Part shown: one piece after another, positions 8,346-17,506 of the stretch | How the letters are laid out: each line of letters opens with the position of its first letter | How positions within the stretch are numbered: the stretch's first letter is position 1 | Assembly (NCBI GenBank): GCA_016722465.1 | Contig: JADKJC010000001.1 | Coordinates: 1,612,001 to 1,676,000 of the forward strand | Direction of reading: 5' to 3' | DNA from: Chitinophagaceae bacterium | GTDB taxonomy: Bacteria; Bacteroidota; Bacteroidia; Chitinophagales; Chitinophagaceae | Length of the DNA stretch: 64,000 nt | Translations under genes and position numbers: made by a program | The notes under the pieces: generated by a model | Databases searched by the model: none | What the model was told of the DNA's origin: nothing | What the model saw: only the letters and a program-made list of their open reading frames with translations

Positions 8346-8618
8346 GGTAAAAAACCACCAACCTCCGGTTACCCCTGGGATCCGCAAACTCTTTGGGAGA
8401 AAATACTTAAACGGAGACTAGATTTAGGGCTATCTCAAATTGAAGTTGCACAGATGCTAAACCTGGATCTGCAGACCATCAGCCGATGGGAATGCGGAAC
8501 ACCTGCACCTAAAACTAAGCCTTACCCTCATAATATTAAGTTTCTTGCCTATTACCCATTTCCTGTTGACGAATCTGAAAAGACTGGATTGCACGATATC
8601 GGTATAAAAATGGAATAA
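8346..8618 (+). pseudogene. XRE-type helix-turn-helix fragment without start codon
   Basis: An open frame from 8292 to the TAA at 8616-8618 has no ATG, GTG or TTG start. From about 8346 it reads KKPPTSGYPWDPQTLWEKIL, then KRRLDLGLSQIEVAQML, NLDLQTISRWECGTPAP and HNIKFLAYYPFP. This matches a common small HTH protein family whose pattern is GYP, TLxxHIxKRRLDLGLxQxxVA, TIxxWExG, then a FLGYxPFP-like end. The usual HIRKRRLDL is EKILKRRLDL here. The 5' end overlaps the mqnC promoter region, so the gene is probably a truncated relic left at an insertion boundary. It could still be translated from a rare start. Confidence 0.55.
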
Positions 8619-8885
8619 GCAAGAAAAGGTTAGTAAAAGAATTTCGTATAATAAGTAGCTGAAAGGATTCAACCTGAATTGTATTGATGAAAATGAGCCT
8701 TTGCAGATTTACAGCGTCAAATAAAAGGTACATCAAAAATGCTTATATAAGGGTTTGTTTTAAGAGAGTAAATCTTATCCGAAGCAGTAAATTGTAGGGT
8801 ATGGTTAATCGCAAGCTCTTCCCCACTCCGGTCATTTGGCTCGTGCGAACCCTTGCCAATCAGTATTATTGGTATTTCTGTAGCT

Positions 8886-9926
8886 TTAATTTTTAAGCTT
8901 AAGGTTTTTAACAGAATCCCTGATTATCAGTTTTGATTTAAGTACTACATTTTTAGGCTTTGTATTTTCATTTTTGTCAAATTGGTCAAACAGCATTTTA
9001 AGCGACATATCTCCTAAATTTTCGCTCATATGCGACACTGTTGACATTGGCGTAAACAATAAATCTGAATATATTTGTTCGTCAAATGAAACAATTGATA
9101 TGTCATTAGGAATTTGTACCCCTTCCTCTTTAAATGCTTTTAATAAACCTAGTGTAATTTGGTTTCCCATTGAAAAGATGGCAGTAATGTTTGTTTTTGC
9201 AAGATTTTTGATCAGTTTCTTTGCACTTGTATAACCATTGTTAAAGCCAAAGTCATTGCCCATTACTAATTCTGGATTAAATGCAATTTTATTATTCTTC
9301 AATGCTTGTTTGTATCCTTCAAGACGCTGTTTGTTTGGCGAAGTGCCGACAATACCTTGAAAACAAGCAATTTTTTTATGCCCATTATCAATTAAATATT
9401 GGTTGGCGTCTAAAGATCCTTCATAATCGTTTGAGGAAATGTATGGCAAATCTACTCCTTCAAAAAAGCGGTCAATTAAAACCAACGGGGTACCACTCTT
9501 TGATGCTTTTACTAAATGTTCGCAATCCAGGCCTATCGGAGCTATTATTATTCCGTCTACCATCCAGTTTTGCAGTAAAGAGATGGTTTTTTTTTCAACT
9601 TTAATATCGTCATTACTATTACACAAAAAAATATTGTAGTGATGCTTTCTGGCTTCATTTTCTATTCCAAAAGCTAATTGAGCAAACCATGCATTGGTTA
9701 TATCCGGCACTATAAGACCAATAGTAGATGATTTTTTTAAGCGAAGCCCCTTGGCAATATTGTTAGGACTATAGTTTAAATTATCAGCGGTAACTTTAAC
9801 TAATTCTATCGTTTTTTTACTAATCCTGTATTGCTCTCCCAGTCCATTTAAAACCCTTGAAATTGTAGTTACAGAGATGCCTAGGCTTTTGGCTATCGAA
9901 TTTATGGTAACGTTATTTTCTTTCAT
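8886..9926 (-). CDS. LacI-family transcriptional regulator of the PUL
   Basis: A 346-aa repressor. The N-terminal HTH is TINSIAKSLGISVTTISRVLNG (about residues 6-27) with the hinge helix SPNNIAKGLRLKKSSTIGLIVP. The periplasmic-binding-protein-like ligand domain includes DGIIIAPIG, LVLIDRFF, GHKKIACFQG and DISIVSFDE. Such proteins bind a sugar or sugar phosphate and release DNA. It lies upstream of susC and diverges from it; the intervening DNA carries a perfect 28-bp palindrome with a central CG, as expected of a LacI-family site. The start at 9926 (MKENNVTIN) is chosen over the ATG at 9971 because the HTH starts directly after it. Bacteroidota PULs more often use SusR, HTCS or ECF/anti-sigma control. 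Confidence 0.92.
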   Translation of the reverse strand: MKENNVTINSIAKSLGISVTTISRVLNGLGEQYRISKKTIELVKVTADNLNYSPNNIAKGLRLKKSSTIGLIVPDITNAWFAQLAFGIENEARKHHYNIFLCNSNDDIKVEKKTISLLQNWMVDGIIIAPIGLDCEHLVKASKSGTPLVLIDRFFEGVDLPYISSNDYEGSLDANQYLIDNGHKKIACFQGIVGTSPNKQRLEGYKQALKNNKIAFNPELVMGNDFGFNNGYTSAKKLIKNLAKTNITAIFSMGNQITLGLLKAFKEEGVQIPNDISIVSFDEQIYSDLLFTPMSTVSHMSENLGDMSLKMLFDQFDKNENTKPKNVVLKSKLIIRDSVKNLKLKN

Positions 9927-10019
9927 TATTAAGATAAATACTCGACAGGTGAAATAATACTTACCGGGCAAAATTAATGGTATTCTAAGCTTTTTCCTTA
10001 AGTAGTACAGATGATGTAC

Positions 10020-10190
10020 TTAATCCTGTTTAGTATAAGGTATAAAATATTCATCACCAGTATATCGCATAAACAGAATAGCAAATGCTCCGGAATAAGA
10101 AATGCAGGATATACATTTTTCTGGATAAATAAATGACAACCCAATAAGGATTTCAACTAACACCAGTAATATTTTTATAAGTTTATTCAT
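10020..10190 (-). CDS. Possible small membrane protein (56 aa) upstream of the LacI gene
   Basis: A 56-codon ATG-to-TAA frame. Residues 4-22 (LIKILLVLVEILIGLSFIY) form a clear transmembrane helix. PEKCISCISY with a C-x2-C pair follows, then a second hydrophobic stretch (GAFAILFM) and a polar tail. It lies on the same strand as the LacI gene, 93 bp upstream of it, and could share its transcript. I recognise no family. The hydrophobic pattern and start codon are in its favour; the absence of other support keeps confidence low. Confidence 0.35.
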   Translation of the reverse strand: MNKLIKILLVLVEILIGLSFIYPEKCISCISYSGAFAILFMRYTGDEYFIPYTKQD

Positions 10191-10278
10191 ACTACACTTT
10201 TTAGAATATCAGGCAGATTATTTAAAGGCTAAAAGGTTTGGTAAGAAACAGCAAACAAAAAAATAAAGTGTAAAGCTT

Positions 10279-10307
10279 TTGATATTTCCAATAATATACT
10301 TACTTTG
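10279..10307 (+). promoter_or_regulatory. Promoter of susC and the PUL
   Basis: TTG (10279-10281) is followed after 18 bp by TTACTTTG (10300-10307), a 7/8 match to TAnnTTTG. It lies about 80 bp before the susC ATG and directly before the LacI-type operator region, so a bound repressor would block initiation or escape. Confidence 0.55.
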
Positions 10308-10349
10308 CACAAACGATTGTTCTAATTGCACAAACGTTTGTGCAATTAG
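10305..10349. promoter_or_regulatory. LacI-type operator: perfect 28-bp palindrome plus upstream half-copy
   Basis: Bases 10322-10349 are a perfect 28-bp palindrome centred on AAACGTTT, with the central CG typical of LacI/GalR operators. Its left arm core TTGCACAAACG (10326-10336) is repeated directly at 10305-10315. The copies are 21 bp apart, that is two DNA turns, and the upstream copy overlaps the -7 element. The divergent LacI-family gene is the obvious binder. Seen: palindrome and repeat. Inferred: the repressor identity and that it controls susC. Confidence 0.75.
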
Positions 10350-10385
10350 CCGAGTATAAAATTATTCCAAACCAAACTAAAGCAT

Positions 10386-13300
10386 ATGAAAAAAATCATC
10401 CAGGGTATTGCCCTATTCCTACTGTTGCTGATCTCCACAGTTTCATGGGCACAAAATAAAACTGTTACAGGTAGAGTTATTGATGATAAAGGAAATGCGA
10501 TTTCGCAGGCATCAATATTGGTAAAGGGTACACAAAATGGTACTGTTACCAATGAAAAGGGAGAGTTTACAATTTCCATTCCTTCTACAGCACAAACACT
10601 CGTTATTAGTTCCGTGGGATACGGCACAACGCAAGTACCTATAAACGGAAGAACTACAATCGAGGTTATACTGAAACCTGATTCGCAAGACTTGCAGGGC
10701 GTTGTTGTTACAGCCCTTGGAATAAAGAGAGAACAAAAAGCTCTTGGTTATGCTGTTCAAAAAGTCTCCGGAGAAAGCTTACAAAAGGTTTCGGGAGTTG
10801 ATGTCTCTACTTCTCTTACCGGTAAAGTAGCCGGGGTATTGGTTAAAAACTCACAGGATTTCGCTGCTGTTCCTGTTATTACAGTTCGTGGAGAGAATGC
10901 TTTATTAGTTATCGATGGGATTGCTTATCAAAATAAAACATTAGGCGATATATCTTCAGAAGATATTGAATCTATAAGTGTTTTGAAAGGTGCAACTGCT
11001 TCGGCTTTGTATGGATTTCGAGGTGCTAACGGTGCTATTTTGGTTACCACCAAAAATGGCAGCACCAGTAAATCTGGATTAACTATAGATTTTACAACAA
11101 ATACCATGTTTACTGCAGGGTTTTTAGCTATCCCCAAGGTTCAATCTCTGTATGGTCGTGGTGAAAATAGTGTGTATGATCAATACAGCGACCAATCATG
11201 GGGTACAAAAATGGACGGAACAGTAAGACAACAATGGGATCCAATTACGAAGACTAATTCAATGCGCCCATATTTACCTGTTGGTAAAGACAGCTTCAAG
11301 AATTTTCTGGAACAAGGTTATGTAACTAATAACAATTTAAATCTTGGGTATAAGAAAGATAATCTTTCAATTAGAAATTCTTTTAACTGGACAGAAAATA
11401 AAGGTCAGTATCCAAATTCAAAATTGCAAAAATACACATACGCTTTTGGTGCCGACCTAAATGTAAATAAATTCAAAATAAGTACAAATTTCTCGTATGC
11501 TAGAAAATCGTCCCCAAATATTGGGGCTAATAACTATACCTCATACGATCGTATGTATTCTATATTAATTTGGTCACCTACCGATTGGAATCTTTCGGAC
11601 TATAAAAACAATTATTGGATAACTCCGGGCATACTGCAACAGAACCATTTTGGTTTGAATTCAAATGGACAAAATGCTGGTAAGGATGAAAATAATCCTT
11701 ATTTTGACAGCTACGAAAAAATCAATAAGATATCCCGTGATGTCTTTAATGCCGATGTAACCATGAGTTACCAGTTAACTGATTGGTTGAAAGCCACTGT
11801 TAGAACTGGTGTTGATTTTTACAAAGAAATAGGGGAGGTTAAGCTTTCAAAAGGTTCTGTATTGTTTACTGGCGGAGTACCTGTACCAGGTAACGGAGGT
11901 GTGTGGAATGGTAGACTAGTTGGGAGTTATAATATAGGGCAAAATACAGGAACCAGTGTTAACTCTGATTTTTTATTAAGCGGAGATAAGGAAATCACAA
12001 AAGATTTTAATGTTGAATATCTTGCGGGAGGAACAATATTCTTTAAAAGGGATAATAATATAAATGGGGGTACAAATAATGGTATTTCAGTTCCTGGTTT
12101 TTTCTCTCTTGCAGCATCGGTAGGCCCTGCTAATGTAGGTCAGAGTACCGCTGCGCAACAGGTTAATTCTGTATTTGGTCGTGTAGGAATTTCCTGGAAA
12201 AAAACGGCATTTGTAGAAGCAACTGGTCGTAATGACTGGAGTTCAACATTAGCAAAAGCTCAACGTTCCTATTTCTATCCATCAGTAGCAGGCAGTTTTG
12301 TAATTTCAGAATTGTTACCAAACACAAAAAACTGGCTCGATTTATTAAAATTAAGAAGCTCCTGGACATTGTCGAAAAGGCCAGCTTCTATTTATGAAAT
12401 TAATAGTAGTTATTCTATTAGTGCTGCTACCTGGGGTACACTGAATGGAGCAGGGGTTCCGGGTAACTTATATTCACCAACAATTGCTCCTACAAGTTCA
12501 GAAACTTATGAACAGGGGTTACAGGCAATGTTTTTGAAAAACCGTTTAATGATTGATGTTTCACACTATACTAAAAGAGTATTCGACCGTATTACAACTG
12601 TAGGATTAACACAAGCTTCTGGATACGGCGGCCTTGTCACTAATTCTAAGGAAGAAATAACCCGGCGTGGTTGGGAGATTATACTTAATGGTACTGCCAT
12701 TAAAAATAAAGATTGGAAGCTGGATATTGGCATTAACTGGAGTACTTACGCTAGTTACTATACCAAGTTAGATACTGTCTATTCAGCTAAAAAGCCTTGG
12801 GTAAAAGTTGGAGAACGTGCTGATCATTTTATAAGCAGAGATTTCTTGCGTGATCCCTCTGGGAATATTATACACAATGGTAGCGGCAGGCCCATAGTTA
12901 AACCTTATGATGTATTATTTGGCTACTACGACCCAAAATTTGTTTGGGGTACAAACGCAAATTTAAAGTATAAGAACTTTAGTTTATTCGTGTCTATTGA
13001 TGGAGTAAATGGAGGACTGGCAAATACAAGAACAGAAAGTTATATGTGGCAGTCAGGGGTTCACCCTAATTCTCTTTCTTCAGAACGAGAATTAGATGTT
13101 GCGACACCAGGTTCCAGTAACTATCTGGGCCAGGGTGTAAAAGTGGTATCGGGTTCAGCTACTTTTGATGCTAATGGAAATATTTTAACTGATACCCGGA
13201 CATTTGCACCTAATGATGTAAAAACCACTTATAAAAATTACATGTTTGACTTGCACAACAGTAGTGCCTGGGGTGGAAACGGAAGCAAAGCAGATACATA

Positions 13301-13520
13301 TTCAAGAACTTTTTTCAAACTGCGTGAGATATCATTAACCTACACAATCCCAACTAAATTATTGCACAATGTAGCTAAGGCAGCGTCAATAAGTTTTGTA
13401 GGACAAAATGTATTGTTGAAAGCAAAAGATTTCAAATATTCTGATCCTGATGGAGGTTCTGAAGATTTTACAGATCCATCAGTAAGATATCTTGGAGTTA
13501 ATATTAAGTTTACATTTTAA
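10386..13520 (+). CDS. SusC/RagA-family TonB-dependent outer-membrane transporter
   Basis: The oligosaccharide import pore of the PUL (1044 aa). The signal peptide is MKKIIQGIALFLLLLISTVSWAQ up to the cut before residue 24. A carboxypeptidase-regulatory-like domain (about 24-105: VTGRVIDDKGNAISQASILV) follows. The plug domain (about 115-230) has DGIAYQN, DISSEDIESISVLKGATASALYG and GANGAILVTTK. The rest is a 22-strand barrel with aromatic C-terminal strand ending VNIKFTF. It would work in the outer membrane with the SusD lipoprotein that begins 11 bp later, energised by TonB-ExbBD encoded elsewhere. It is the first gene after the LacI operator. Frame is intact over the full length. Confidence 0.95.
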   Translation: MKKIIQGIALFLLLLISTVSWAQNKTVTGRVIDDKGNAISQASILVKGTQNGTVTNEKGEFTISIPSTAQTLVISSVGYGTTQVPINGRTTIEVILKPDSQDLQGVVVTALGIKREQKALGYAVQKVSGESLQKVSGVDVSTSLTGKVAGVLVKNSQDFAAVPVITVRGENALLVIDGIAYQNKTLGDISSEDIESISVLKGATASALYGFRGANGAILVTTKNGSTSKSGLTIDFTTNTMFTAGFLAIPKVQSLYGRGENSVYDQYSDQSWGTKMDGTVRQQWDPITKTNSMRPYLPVGKDSFKNFLEQGYVTNNNLNLGYKKDNLSIRNSFNWTENKGQYPNSKLQKYTYAFGADLNVNKFKISTNFSYARKSSPNIGANNYTSYDRMYSILIWSPTDWNLSDYKNNYWITPGILQQNHFGLNSNGQNAGKDENNPYFDSYEKINKISRDVFNADVTMSYQLTDWLKATVRTGVDFYKEIGEVKLSKGSVLFTGGVPVPGNGGVWNGRLVGSYNIGQNTGTSVNSDFLLSGDKEITKDFNVEYLAGGTIFFKRDNNINGGTNNGISVPGFFSLAASVGPANVGQSTAAQQVNSVFGRVGISWKKTAFVEATGRNDWSSTLAKAQRSYFYPSVAGSFVISELLPNTKNWLDLLKLRSSWTLSKRPASIYEINSSYSISAATWGTLNGAGVPGNLYSPTIAPTSSETYEQGLQAMFLKNRLMIDVSHYTKRVFDRITTVGLTQASGYGGLVTNSKEEITRRGWEIILNGTAIKNKDWKLDIGINWSTYASYYTKLDTVYSAKKPWVKVGERADHFISRDFLRDPSGNIIHNGSGRPIVKPYDVLFGYYDPKFVWGTNANLKYKNFSLFVSIDGVNGGLANTRTESYMWQSGVHPNSLSSERELDVATPGSSNYLGQGVKVVSGSATFDANGNILTDTRTFAPNDVKTTYKNYMFDLHNSSAWGGNGSKADTYSRTFFKLREISLTYTIPTKLLHNVAKAASISFVGQNVLLKAKDFKYSDPDGGSEDFTDPSVRYLGVNIKFTF

Positions 13521-13531
13521 TTATACACATC

Positions 13532-15103
13532 ATGAAAAATTTCAAATATATTTTTTTAACGGTATTCACACTTGTAATACTGAACTCATGTACAAAAAAA
13601 TTTGATGAATTAAATACCAACCCGGATGTGCCTACATCTGTTTCACCGGATTTGTTAGCTACCTCAGTATTGAGAAGCACCTTCAGGTTTTGGAACCCCA
13701 ATCCAACGGATTGGGGCACCGCTCAGTTATTTGCTAAGCATTGTACAAATGTTTCAGCCGGGGGCAATCCTTACCAATATTATGGCTCGTATTACCCTTA
13801 TGGGGGATTTGGGTGGTATCAGAACTTAACCAGTACTAAAAGAATGGTTGAATTTGCTAATGGAAACCCGGCACTTCCTTCTTACGAGGGTTTGGCATTA
13901 TTTCTTAAGGCTTATTGGGGTTATTATATTACATTAGACATGGGTGATATTCCCTATTCAGAAGCGGGAAAAGCAGAGGATGGAATAAGCCAACCTAAGT
14001 ATGATAAGCAGGCAGATGTATTTGACGGAATATTGGCTGATTTGAAAGAAGCCGAGTTGAAATTTGCAGCAGGCGTAAATTTTAGTGGTGATATCATGTT
14101 GGGCGGAAATGCTGTAAAATGGAGCAGGCTATGTAATGCTTTCCAATTAAAAGTATTACAAACAATCAGCAAAAAATAACACCTGCACAGAAAACCCGTT
14201 TTGCGGAAATTGTAGCTGCAGGTAATCTAATGGTTGACAACACAAATAATTTTCAACTTGGATATATTGATAATGCAAATGCAAGCCACCCTTTTTACAA
14301 TGGGGAAAATCAGAGGCTCACTTTAGCTGTTTCAAAATTGATGGTTGATGCATTAAAAAATGTGAATGACCGGAGATTGTTTTATTTCGCAGAGCCCGCA
14401 GCATATAAGATTACAGGTGGTTTGCTGGAAAACGATTTTGCTGCTTATGAAGGTGCCCCTTCAGAATTACCTTCTAACACACTGGACCTTAATAGGGCAG
14501 CTGGCAAGTATTCTTTAGTAAATAAACGCTATACAATACCAAGGGCCGGTGATCCTATGCTTATATTAACATACGGTGAACAATGTTTCATTATTGCAGA
14601 GGCGATGGAGGAAGGTTGGGTTACTGGCAGTGCACAGACATACTACGAAAGCGGAGTGAAAGCCATGCTTGATTATTATAGAACCTTGCCAAGTGCAATT
14701 ACAGCAAATCTTCATGGGATGGCAATTGACCAAGCCTATATAAATAATTATTTTACCGGTGAAGCCGCTTATAAAATATCAGGCACCAAAACAGAACGTT
14801 TGCAACAGATATGGATGCAAAGGTATTTTATCGATTTTTTCCAGGGTAATATGTCCGGGTATAGAAACTTTCTCCGTACTGGGTATCCTAACTTTACCTT
14901 GGATCCGGCTACCAGTTTGAATACTGATGATCCTACAGTATTTCCTAAACGCTGGAAATATCCAACTGATGAACTGACCAAGAACCCGGTAAATTACAAA
15001 AGGCAGTTGACGAGCAATATGGCGGATTTGACGGGGTTAATAAAGTTCCCTGGTGGATACAATAATGGATACAATCACAATTTTATCCTGGCAATTTTTG
15101 TAA
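13532..15103 (+). CDS. SusD/RagB-family glycan-binding lipoprotein, frameshifted
   Basis: The surface lipoprotein lid for the SusC pore. It starts MKNFKYIFLTVFTLVILNSC with a lipobox cysteine (LNSC) at residue 20. The SusD N-terminal domain includes FDELNTNPDVPTSVSPDLLA, then LGGNAVKWSRLCNAFQLKVLQTISKK. Here a 6-base A run (14171-14176) lacks one base; adding it reads through into ITPAQKTRFAEIVAAGNLMV and the C-terminal domain. A second break seems to lie near 15050-15070. The frame that continues to 15165 runs through an intrinsic terminator stem (15127-15161), whereas the +1 frame ends at TAA 15101-15103 with SWQFL. The end coordinate is therefore inferred. Confidence 0.88.
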
Positions 15104-15126
15104 ATGAAATTTTGAAAAACCGAATT

Positions 15127-15163
15127 AAAATGGAGGAGGTATTACATAGCTCCTCCATTTTTT
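15127..15163 (+). terminator. Intrinsic terminator after susD
   Basis: A 12-bp perfect stem (15127-15138 with 15150-15161), 11-nt loop, and a T run. It falls 23 bp after the inferred susD stop. It may dampen transcription from susCD into the enzyme genes. Confidence 0.8.
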
Positions 15164-15372
15164 AAAATCAAAATTCACAAAACACAACCTAATTTTAAAA
15201 TCTATCCTGAAACATCCAGGTTATTTCAGAAATGGTAGCCTTAATTTGGCGGGAATGGATTTCCTCCAGGCTTGATAAGCCACGGGTTTGAAATTTAAGT
15301 TGCATTACTATTTGATTTTTTTAGAAAGCTCCGAAAATGAATTGACATAGCGTATAGAAGAGGAAAGATTTT

Positions 15373-15612
15373 TCATAATGTAGACAGTTTTATGTAAGCA
15401 TTTGGTAAATAGTGGATCGTATATTCTTTTTTAAGTAAATACCTCCACTTTTTTGAACAATCACTTGAAGCATCGGATTGTTTTTTAAGTTTTTTGAGTA
15501 AAAAAATAATGATGATCAACAATAAGGCCAATACAATTCCGGCGTTTATCTGCAGCTTATATTTTTCAGTGCTGTACAGGAAATGAGCAAGAGAAATATT
15601 ATTAAGTATATC
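15373..15612 (-). other. susD-GH2 gap (15166-15638) with an open frame lacking a start
   Basis: The 470-bp gap holds no convincing gene. On the minus strand an open frame of about 79 codons (15612 down to TGA 15373-15375) has no ATG/GTG/TTG before its body. It reads HFLYSTEKYKLQINAG, then a strong transmembrane helix (IVLALLLIIIIFLL), a basic stretch KKLKKQ, and SDCSKKWRYLLKKEY. It looks like the tail of a lost membrane protein, or a chance frame. No promoter for the downstream GH2 gene could be picked with confidence. Confidence 0.25.
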
Positions 15613-15638
15613 TCAATCAGTCATTCATATTTTAAAAC

Positions 15639-17451
15639 ATGCCTAAAACGAAAATATTATTACTTGCCCTGTTGTTTCCAATAACAGTTTTGTCACAGGG
15701 CCTTTTGATCAATACCAGCAACCGAAATATTACAAGCCTCAATGGAAGCTGGAATTACATAGTTGATCCTTATGAAGCAGGGTATCATAATTTTCATTCG
15801 GAAGTGTATGACCAAAGAAACCCAGGCTCCTCCTCAGCCTTTTATAATAACTATCATGCAAAAAATAAAGCCGAATTAGTAGAGTATGATTTTGATAAAT
15901 CCCCGGTAATGAAAGTTCCGGGAGACTGGAATACACAAAAGGAAAAACTTTTTTATTACGAAGGAACAGTTTGGTATAAAAAATCGTTTGATTATAATTT
16001 AAAAGAAAAAAAAAGGCTTTTTGTTTATTTCGGGGCTGTCAGTTATAAGGCAGATGTGTATTTAAACGGAACGAAGCTGGGTGTTCATGAGGGGGGCTTT
16101 ACCCCATTTAATTTTGAAATAACTTCTCTTGTAAAAGCAACGGGTAATTATCTGGTAATTAAAGTTGACAATAAGCGCCTGAAAGACGCAGTGCCCACAT
16201 TGAATACAGATTGGTGGAATTATGGTGGTATTACAAGAGATGTTTTGTTAATAGAAGAGCCCGATGTTTTTATTAAGGATTATTCTGTTCAGCTTAAAAA
16301 AAGAAACAGGAATAGTATTGCAGGCTTTGTTCAATTAAGCAATACGGTTAACAACGAAAAAATAATCATTAGCATTCCGGAACTGAGAATTGAAAAAGAA
16401 ATAGAAACAGTTGCCGATGGCAAAGCAATATTTGAACTTGATATCAGGAATACAATTAAGTACTGGTCACCGGAAACTCCCAAACTTTATACAGTTCTTA
16501 TTAAATCAGCTTACCAGACCCTGAAAGATGATATTGGTTTCAGGACTATTGAAACAAAAGGGGCTGACATTTTACTTAATGGGAAACCTGTTTTTTAAGA
16601 GGCGTTTGTATGCATGAAGAAATAGACGGAAGAAGGGCTAATAGCCAGGCAGATGCCGTTAAATTGTTAACATGGGCGAAAGAACTGGGTTGCAACTATG
16701 TACGGTTGGCACATTATCCGCACAGTGAAAACATGCTGCGGATGGCGGATAAAATGGGACTGATGGTGTGGGAAGAAATACCGGTATACTGGACAGTTGA
16801 TTTTAATAATGAAGCAACTTATAACAACGCAAAAAATCAACTAACAGAAGTTATTACAAGAGACAAAAACAGGGCTTGCGTAATCATCTGGTCCATGGCA
16901 AATGAAACCCCTTTGTCCGAAGGAAGAAATTCTTTTTGCTCAGTCTTATCAATCACACTAAAACACTTGACACTACCAGGTTATTAAGTGCTGCCTTATT
17001 AACCCGTAATGAAAATGGGGTGGGGGTTATAGATGATAAAATTGGAGAATATTTAGACATTGTTGCTTTTAATCAATACATGGGCTGGTATGGAGGGGAT
17101 TTAAAAACCGCACCCAATGCAATATGGACAACACCCTATAATAAACCGGTGCTGGTATCAGAATTTGGTGGCGATGCAAAACAAGGATTGCATGGCGCTA
17201 AAGAGGAACGCTGGAACGAAGAATACCAGGAATATCTTTATCAGCAAAATTTGTTGATGATTGATCGAATACCAAACATTAGAGGGATTAGTCCCTGGAT
17301 ATTGACGGATTTCAGGTCGCCAAGAAGGTTATTACCAGGAGTACAGGATGGGTTTAACAGGAAAGGATTAATTTCTAATAAAGAAAAAAAGAAGAAAGCT
17401 TTTTATATACTTCAAACTTTTTATAAAAAAAAGACATTGCGATATAGGTAA
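15639..17451 (+). CDS. GH2 glycoside hydrolase (beta-glucuronidase/galactosidase type), two frameshifts
   Basis: A secreted enzyme (signal peptide MPKTKILLLALLFPITVLS) with the GH2 order. The sugar-binding jelly-roll (about 20-200) has GTVWYKKSF, ADVYLNGTKLGVHEGGFTPF and NYGGITRDVLL. An Ig-like domain follows, then a TIM barrel. The barrel keeps the acid/base in IIWSMANETPLSEG and the nucleophile in LVSEFGGDA. One base is missing in the T run at 16591-16596 (restoring PVFLRGVCMHEE) and one in 16933-16937 (restoring NSFLLSLINHTKTLDTTRLLSA). With these repaired the protein is about 604 aa, normal for the short GH2 type. The exact sugar released cannot be read from the sequence. Confidence 0.87.
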
Positions 17452-17506
17452 TCAGAAAAAGCTTGTTTAACATAGAAGCAGTTTTGAATTGATTAATTAG
17501 TATGTC

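Noticed and set aside
8821..8860. A GGGTTCG-containing stretch recalling a tRNA T-arm
   Set aside because: No matching acceptor, D or anticodon arms can be drawn around it.
8457..8885. Minus-strand frames (66-71 aa) between mqnC and the LacI gene
   Set aside because: They overlap the HTH fragment in other phases, have no motifs, and the rest of the gap to 8885 shows no gene or clear signal.
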